NCBI RefSeq assembly: GCF_000524195.1
Contig: NW_020170416.1
Coordinates: 196,651-260,650 of the forward strand
DNA from: Echinococcus granulosus
Taxonomy: Eukaryota > Platyhelminthes > Cestoda > Cyclophyllidea > Taeniidae
Direction of reading: 5' to 3'
DNA: 64,000 nt
Shown: one piece after another, positions 58,960 to 64,000 of the stretch
How the letters are laid out: each line of letters starts with the position of its first letter
Numbering within the stretch: the stretch's first letter is position 1
Program-made: the position numbers and the translations under genes
Notes under the pieces: model-generated
Told to the model about the DNA's origin: nothing
The model's input: only the letters and a program-made list of their open reading frames with translations
The model's database searches: none

Positions 58960-61900
58960 ATGTCTGGAGATCGTTTCAATTTCGACGAGACCGGGGACAC
59001 TTTTTACTGCTTTCTCATTGCAGTGTTTACTGTCGTCCTATTACCAATAACATATTTCTTCTGGCCCAAATCAGAAGCTAAGCAATCCGTTGATGCCATA
59101 AAAAGGCGTTGCCAATGCTCACCATGCCAGACAAAACGTGCGAATTTGCGATCATCTCCTACAAAGAAATGGATGAAAAGGACTTTGATGTAGGACTTAG
59201 TGTTACAGACCTCTTTTATTTGCAGAAAATTGATAATTATTACTGCTTGGGCCATGATTATAGCATTGGGATTCAGATTATCCAAGATTGAAGTCACTTT
59301 GAATACTTTTGATCCCTATTTTGAGCTTTCAATCCATCCAGTAAGATGTTGGTTGTTTGTCCTCGCTAACTTATATTTTGCTAGGATGCTTCAAAGGCCG
59401 AAATAAAGAAGGCTTACAAGAAGCTTTCCCTTGTTCACCATCCTGATAGGGGTGGTGATGAACAGAAATTTATTAGGATTCATAAGGCCTACATCACGTA
59501 AGTCCTAGTTTCTTGCAAAAATATTTTCCCTTCTATCTCTAGTTTAACCGATGAAGTCGCGCATAAAAACTGGCAAGAATATGGCAATTCAGATGGACCA
59601 GGAGGTGTTAATCTTGTGGTTTTTGTTATGCGATATTTGAACGTTGGTCTTTTTCTTAAATGTTTTTTGTCATTCAATAAAAGCAATCAATTTTGGAATG
59701 GCACTTCCCAAGTGGATGATTAAAAAGGAGAATACAGTGCTAGTCGTTGGTGTATACGCGGTGATATTTATGCTCATGCTTCCCCTAGTTGTGGTATGTC
59801 GTACCTTTTTGCATAAACTTCATCCAAAGACTTGGCTTAACTTTGCAAATTCATATTTGCGCTTCTTTAGGGTCTGTGGTGGTCCAACTATATGAAGTAT
59901 AGCAACACACGTGTCCTCCTAGTCACTGTTCGTTTGTTTTGTGGCAGTTTCATGTACAATCCCTTTATGGCTGTACCTCGGTTAATAAAGCTCCTCTCGT
60001 CCGCCTACGAGTTCAACAGCCAGTTTAACAAAGAGGTCGCCTGTAGACCCAGCGATAATGTAGAACTCCCACCGGTAATGCCTTTAATAACTGTGACTTT
60101 TAAGTCTAGCTTGGCTACCTCTCATTCGCTACTGGTGTCACTGCCTGTTGCTTTTCAGCTGGTCAACCAGATCCCAATGTTCACCATCTTCAAGAGGGCT
60201 ATTGTTGGTGCGCCCTATGCGATCAAGGCTCGCGCCCTTATCTATGCGCACATGCTTCGACTCGAGCTACCTCCGAAATCTCTCTTCATTGGTGCGTAAT
60301 AAATTTTATTAATCCTGTTTTTGTGTGACTTTTATTTTCTGTCTAATTCACTGAAAATGTTCAGGTTTGGGATGATACGTCCGCAAGGAGTTTCATCCAT
60401 AACTATTTTCGGGGGCATAGATAGGCCGTTTTTGTGGAGCTGTTTAAATAAAGGATACAAGTTAGCTGTCACTAAAATTGGTTCCCATTAATGCGTCATG
60501 TCGCCCGTCACGTAATTGAGTTTGGTTGCGGTCTGAAATAGTCTCTATGCTTTTTCGATATGAGCTTGGTAGGTTTGACTTTGCTCGACTTTTCAGCTTC
60601 TTTTAAGACAAGGAGGTATCACAGCTTCAGTCTTCGTGTATTATTTACCTGTTCCAAACTCGGGGCAATTCAATTCTATTCCCGTGTCATGATATAGAAC
60701 TTGAGATTGGGGTAGTTGACGTGGTTTTAGTACCCGACACTTCAATAACCCATCAGATATGTCTCGCTTGCCGTAAAACCGTATCACTTTGGGCCAGTCT
60801 TTTTTGATACCTTGGTCGAAGGTATAATTATTTGAGGTGTCAGACATATTCCGTCTGGCCACATCCAACGCGGCATCTGAGGTGCTCCTAATAATGTTGT
60901 TAGGGTTAGCTATACAATTTTCGATTCTGGGGATGTACAGCAAACAAAGATCTATTGACCTTGAGATCCTAACCACAAATAACTGTCTCCGTTTTTTATT
61001 GGACGTCATGGTAACAGTCAAATGGACTGAAGTCTGAAGTGAAATAGAAGTGGAGGCGATAGATTGAGTTTACATCACAGACGGTAGGCTTCCGTTTTTA
61101 ATACCATCAAATATGCCACAAAATTGAAAGGGAGATGCACTTTAGACCAAGAGCTCAGTTGTTATTGGTGGTACTCTTTTTCAGCATCGTGGTATTCTTT
61201 TCGGCTTCTTTCCCTACAGATAAGCAATACATCATCGCGCAATGTCCACGCCTTCTTGAGGAGATGATCAACAGTCTACTCATCATTTTGTCCATGGCCA
61301 CTGAGGATCGTGAGTCTCCTTACTTACACGTACTTGGCCAATAAGTTCATTCTGCTGCAGGGAAATGTGTTCACTTCGGAAAGGTACTCTTTACTAACAA
61401 TATGGCCTTTCGGTGGGATAAATTCGTGAAGCCGGTTTAGACTGGCAATTTTTTACAGTTCTAAGAAAGCATTGCCTTGAAATCTTTCGTTTATAGATGT
61501 TTATGCTTAATGTTGATTGCGGCTTCATCGATGGGATGATTGTTTATCCATTTTGAACCAACTTTATTTCTTAAGGCGTACTAGAGTTGTTTAACTTCCT
61601 TTATTTAAGGTAATCAGTGCGGAAATTTGCTAAAGCTTATTGGTAATGCATCTTTAGTTGGCTTGTGGCTTATTCTGTGCTAATTAGCTTCATTTGAGAA
61701 TCGGTTGATTTACCCATATTGTGAACTTTCTTCAACAATCGTGTGCCTTGGGGTCAGCTCTTGGGATAAGGTTAAATCCTGCTTCAAAATTTCACATTAC
61801 AAAGCTACCTATTATGAATGTGTGCTGCAGGAAACGAAAAATAATGTTTATTCCTTTTGTTTTTAGAAAGGTAAGCAGAAGGCGCAATTGGTCTATAGGT

Positions 61901-64000
61901 TTGTCAAAGTATTGTTAGTATTGTGAATTGGGATCATATACTACTGATGTGATTGCCTTTCAGTAGGCGGTACTTCAGAGTTGGTGGCATAGTTTATTCC
62001 TGCTTCTAAGACGAGGTTTAAGTGTCATGTGCACAGCATTTCCAGGGAAATTACATCGACTGGGGTGGGTTTTCGTCCTACTCGCTGAGGCTAGTGTTGG
62101 CGAATGGAAATTAAGCGGGATGCATTTTAGCAGTAGATATTACGGGGCATCCTTGACCTGTCTAAACTGATGGATCTTTGGAGGTCATTTTAGACGGAGC
62201 GCTGTCGTTGCCAAGTGAACCGGAACTACTAAGGACTTTCAGTAATAACGGGTTATATGGTTTTAACGACTCGATTTCATCGAAGACAGCGGGTTGATTT
62301 TAGAGCTCCGAATAGCGGCAGAATTCCCATCACCGCTTCCTCGAATTCGTTCCCAGAGATTTTTAACTGCTTTTTTCCCTTTCGGGGGGTGAAAACGTAG
62401 TATGGTCGAATTTGTGCCTTTTGCGTTGGAATTTAGTTTTGTTGGAAAGCGTAGACCTTTTATGTTGTTATACATGCATGCATTTGGTCGTGGTGGCATT
62501 ATTGCATTTCCATTCATTTTTGTTGAGGAAGTTGGCATTTTTATGCGCCACACTTCCCGCCTCTACATCAGCTTAGCTTTTGTCCGCGAAAGCAGCAGCG
62601 CAACGGTGAATGTTGTAAAGGGTGGAGGACATTTGGAATTCTCTTCTGGGTCGGCATCCAAGTGCTGTGGATGAGATGCGGAGACCTGGAGAAGCACAAA
62701 CACGACTGGACCATTAGTTGGCTCGTGGTAACAGAGGCCTCCAGCACGAATTTTCCTCTCAGTGCTTTCTGCTACACAGAAGGAGTTGGAAAAAAATTAA
62801 TGAACGTAGATGGAATGAAAGGAACATAAAATGAAATCGTTTGGAAGATTAGCTTTATTACCCACGCACCTACTTCAATTATTTGTGTTCTGTTTTGATA
62901 TTTTCACGCTTATCAAGATGAGGTGATCCTTCACAAACCTCCATCACTACCACCTTCCTCTTCCTGTAGGTGGCTCGAGGAAGAAGGTGCCACAGGTGCT
63001 GGCGACTATTGAGAACTGTATGCACCTCACCTCGCTGTTGGTGCAGGCTCTCTCGCCGACCGTTGCAATCACTCCCCTCCTCCAGCTGCCCCACATTGGG
63101 CCCACCCAACTGCGTCAGATCACCCATGCTAATGTAGGTCTCTGCAGACGTTGTACCCTTTTTTTCCTGCCCATTTATAATGACTGATTGCATTAAATCG
63201 CCTTTCAGTGGATTGGTCGAGTTTAAAATACTGAAATAGGCATGGGTTATTCCTTGTTTGGAGACAACTATCTCAATAGTTAACTTTTTTTCCACCCATA
63301 GACACATGAATGTTTTGTGTGATCAGAAGAGTGATGGGAGTGTATTAATCAGTGCCTTTCATCGCAACTGTTAACTTTACTGATTATATAATCATTTATT
63401 TGACGCAACACTACGTTGAACTAAGAGACTGTGATACGAAAGTGGGGGCTGAGAACGTTGCTAACTGGAGAAAAGTTCTTACTCCAGGCCCTCTCTCATT
63501 GCTTGGGCATGATAATTGCAGTTTCCGAGTTTGGTTGAATTAAAATGGGGCTGACAGCTAGAAAGTATTGGATTATTAGCAGGCATCAAAGGGTCCTTGA
63601 CACTTTAAGGATGTTGGTTGGTTTGCAGATCTTCAGTGAATAAAGCCAGAATAAGTGGATGTATAGATGGATTAAGTGATTTGAAATGACTGAATGTCCA
63701 TCAACATGTTCGTGTTGCTGGCAGCTTTTCTTGCACCTCCACACACACCTCTCGCTTTCCACAGCGCAACCTCAAGACGATGCGTCAACTAGCCACCCTT
63801 ATCGAGAACCGTCGTCGTTCTGCCTTGTCGAGCCTCACTGATGAGCAGTACCAAGATGTGGTCAACGTCCTGGCAAGCATGCCTAGCCTTACCCTCTCCT
63901 GCCAATGCGTCGTCCTTGATGACGAGGATCCCAGCATTTGGCCCCTATCTATGGTCACCGTCAATGTGCGTCTCACTCGTCGTCCCCTCCTCTCTCTTAA
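58960..64000 (+). CDS. SEC63: SEC63, ER translocon J-domain protein, 5' part
   Basis: Ten exons are in the window: 58960-59189, 59226-59340, 59385-59497, 59543-59604, 59684-59793, 59871-60074, 60159-60291, 61220-61309, 62970-63133 and 63765 to beyond 64000, all in phase (about 485 residues). The start (FNFDETGDTF) matches human SEC63 FQYDDSGNTF. Two membrane helices (about 18-35 and 78-92) flank a cytosolic loop; a J domain follows, with HPD at residues 134-136 (LVHHPDRGGDE), then a third helix in the VVGVYAVIFMLMLPLVV segment and the start of the Sec63/Brl region (SAYEFNSQFNKEV, LLQLPHI, VVLDDEDPS). SEC63 recruits lumenal BiP via its J domain to drive post-translational import with SEC61/SEC62. 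The intact HPD implies an active cochaperone. Introns 1-3 are only 36, 44 and 45 nt. The rest of Brl and the acidic tail lie past the edge. Confidence 0.92.
60292..61219 (+). other. SEC63 intron 7, with a minus-strand open frame
   Basis: A 928-bp intron. On the opposite strand a frame at 61021-60641 is open for 126 codons and ends by a plausible CAG/GTAAAT donor. A TTTAAACAG acceptor at about 60444-60453 could continue it. No family was recognised; it may be a small nested gene or chance. Confidence 0.4.
61310..62969 (+). other. SEC63 intron 8 (1.7 kb)
   Basis: No exon was recognised. Overlapping open frames on both strands at about 62263-62674 lack known motifs. The intron ends in a pyrimidine-rich CTTCCTCTTCCTGTAG acceptor. 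Confidence 0.5.
63134..63764 (+). other. SEC63 intron 9
   Basis: No feature stands out apart from a few TGGAT units near 63655-63675. It ends in a pyrimidine-rich acceptor (CTCGCTTTCCACAG). Confidence 0.55.

Noticed and set aside
62879..63307. 142-codon minus-strand frame
   Set aside because: It is antisense to SEC63 exon 9, which has clear family similarity; the frame is a shadow.
1..64000. tRNA, rRNA, CRISPR arrays, transposase or reverse transcriptase genes
   Set aside because: Looked for by eye on both strands and none was convincing; tRNAscan or RepeatMasker could still find degenerate copies.

Overview
The window is nuclear DNA from a metazoan. Small exons, GT-AG introns ranging from 32 nt to over 12 kb, long gene-poor stretches and dispersed ATCC/TGGA simple repeats point to a parasitic flatworm, most likely a cestode. 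That placement is inference; no taxonomic marker was searched. No bacterial, viral or organellar genes were seen. Exon joins below were made by hand from splice-site phase and homology, so exon ends are predictions.

Left part (1-26.3 kb): the minus strand carries the 5' portion of one very large gene. Its first exon encodes a TCF/LEF (pangolin) beta-catenin-binding region. Three further exons, rich in Ala, Gln and Ser and separated by introns of 3.0, 9.2 and 12.3 kb, follow. The HMG-box part would lie to the left of position 1. The introns hold GC-rich islands, simple repeats and no convincing gene.

Middle (26.5-44.1 kb) is compact: a syntaxin-7/12-like SNARE gene (+), divergent from TCF/LEF across only 203 bp; a C1orf131/DUF4602-like gene (-); a secreted SRCR-SRCR-ZP protein gene (+) in eleven predicted exons; the Obg GTPase GTPBP10 (-), whose stop codon lies 89 bp from that of the SRCR-ZP gene; and UTP11 (+), a small-subunit processome factor.

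Right part (44.7-64 kb): two divergent SLC10-family (sodium/bile-acid symporter fold, P3-like) genes form an inverted pair. They share exon phases and a nearly identical middle exon, although their outer exons have diverged. SEC63 (+) follows, with J-domain and Sec63/Brl region, and runs off the right edge.

Themes: DUF4602, UTP11 and GTPBP10 belong to families linked to nucleolar or mitochondrial ribosome work. SEC63, syntaxin, SLC10 and SRCR-ZP belong to the secretory or membrane system. The grouping looks like ordinary animal gene neighbourhood rather than an operon. The points most worth a second look are the SRCR-ZP architecture, patchy homogenisation of the SLC10 pair, micro-introns, and several exon-like segments without an assigned gene.
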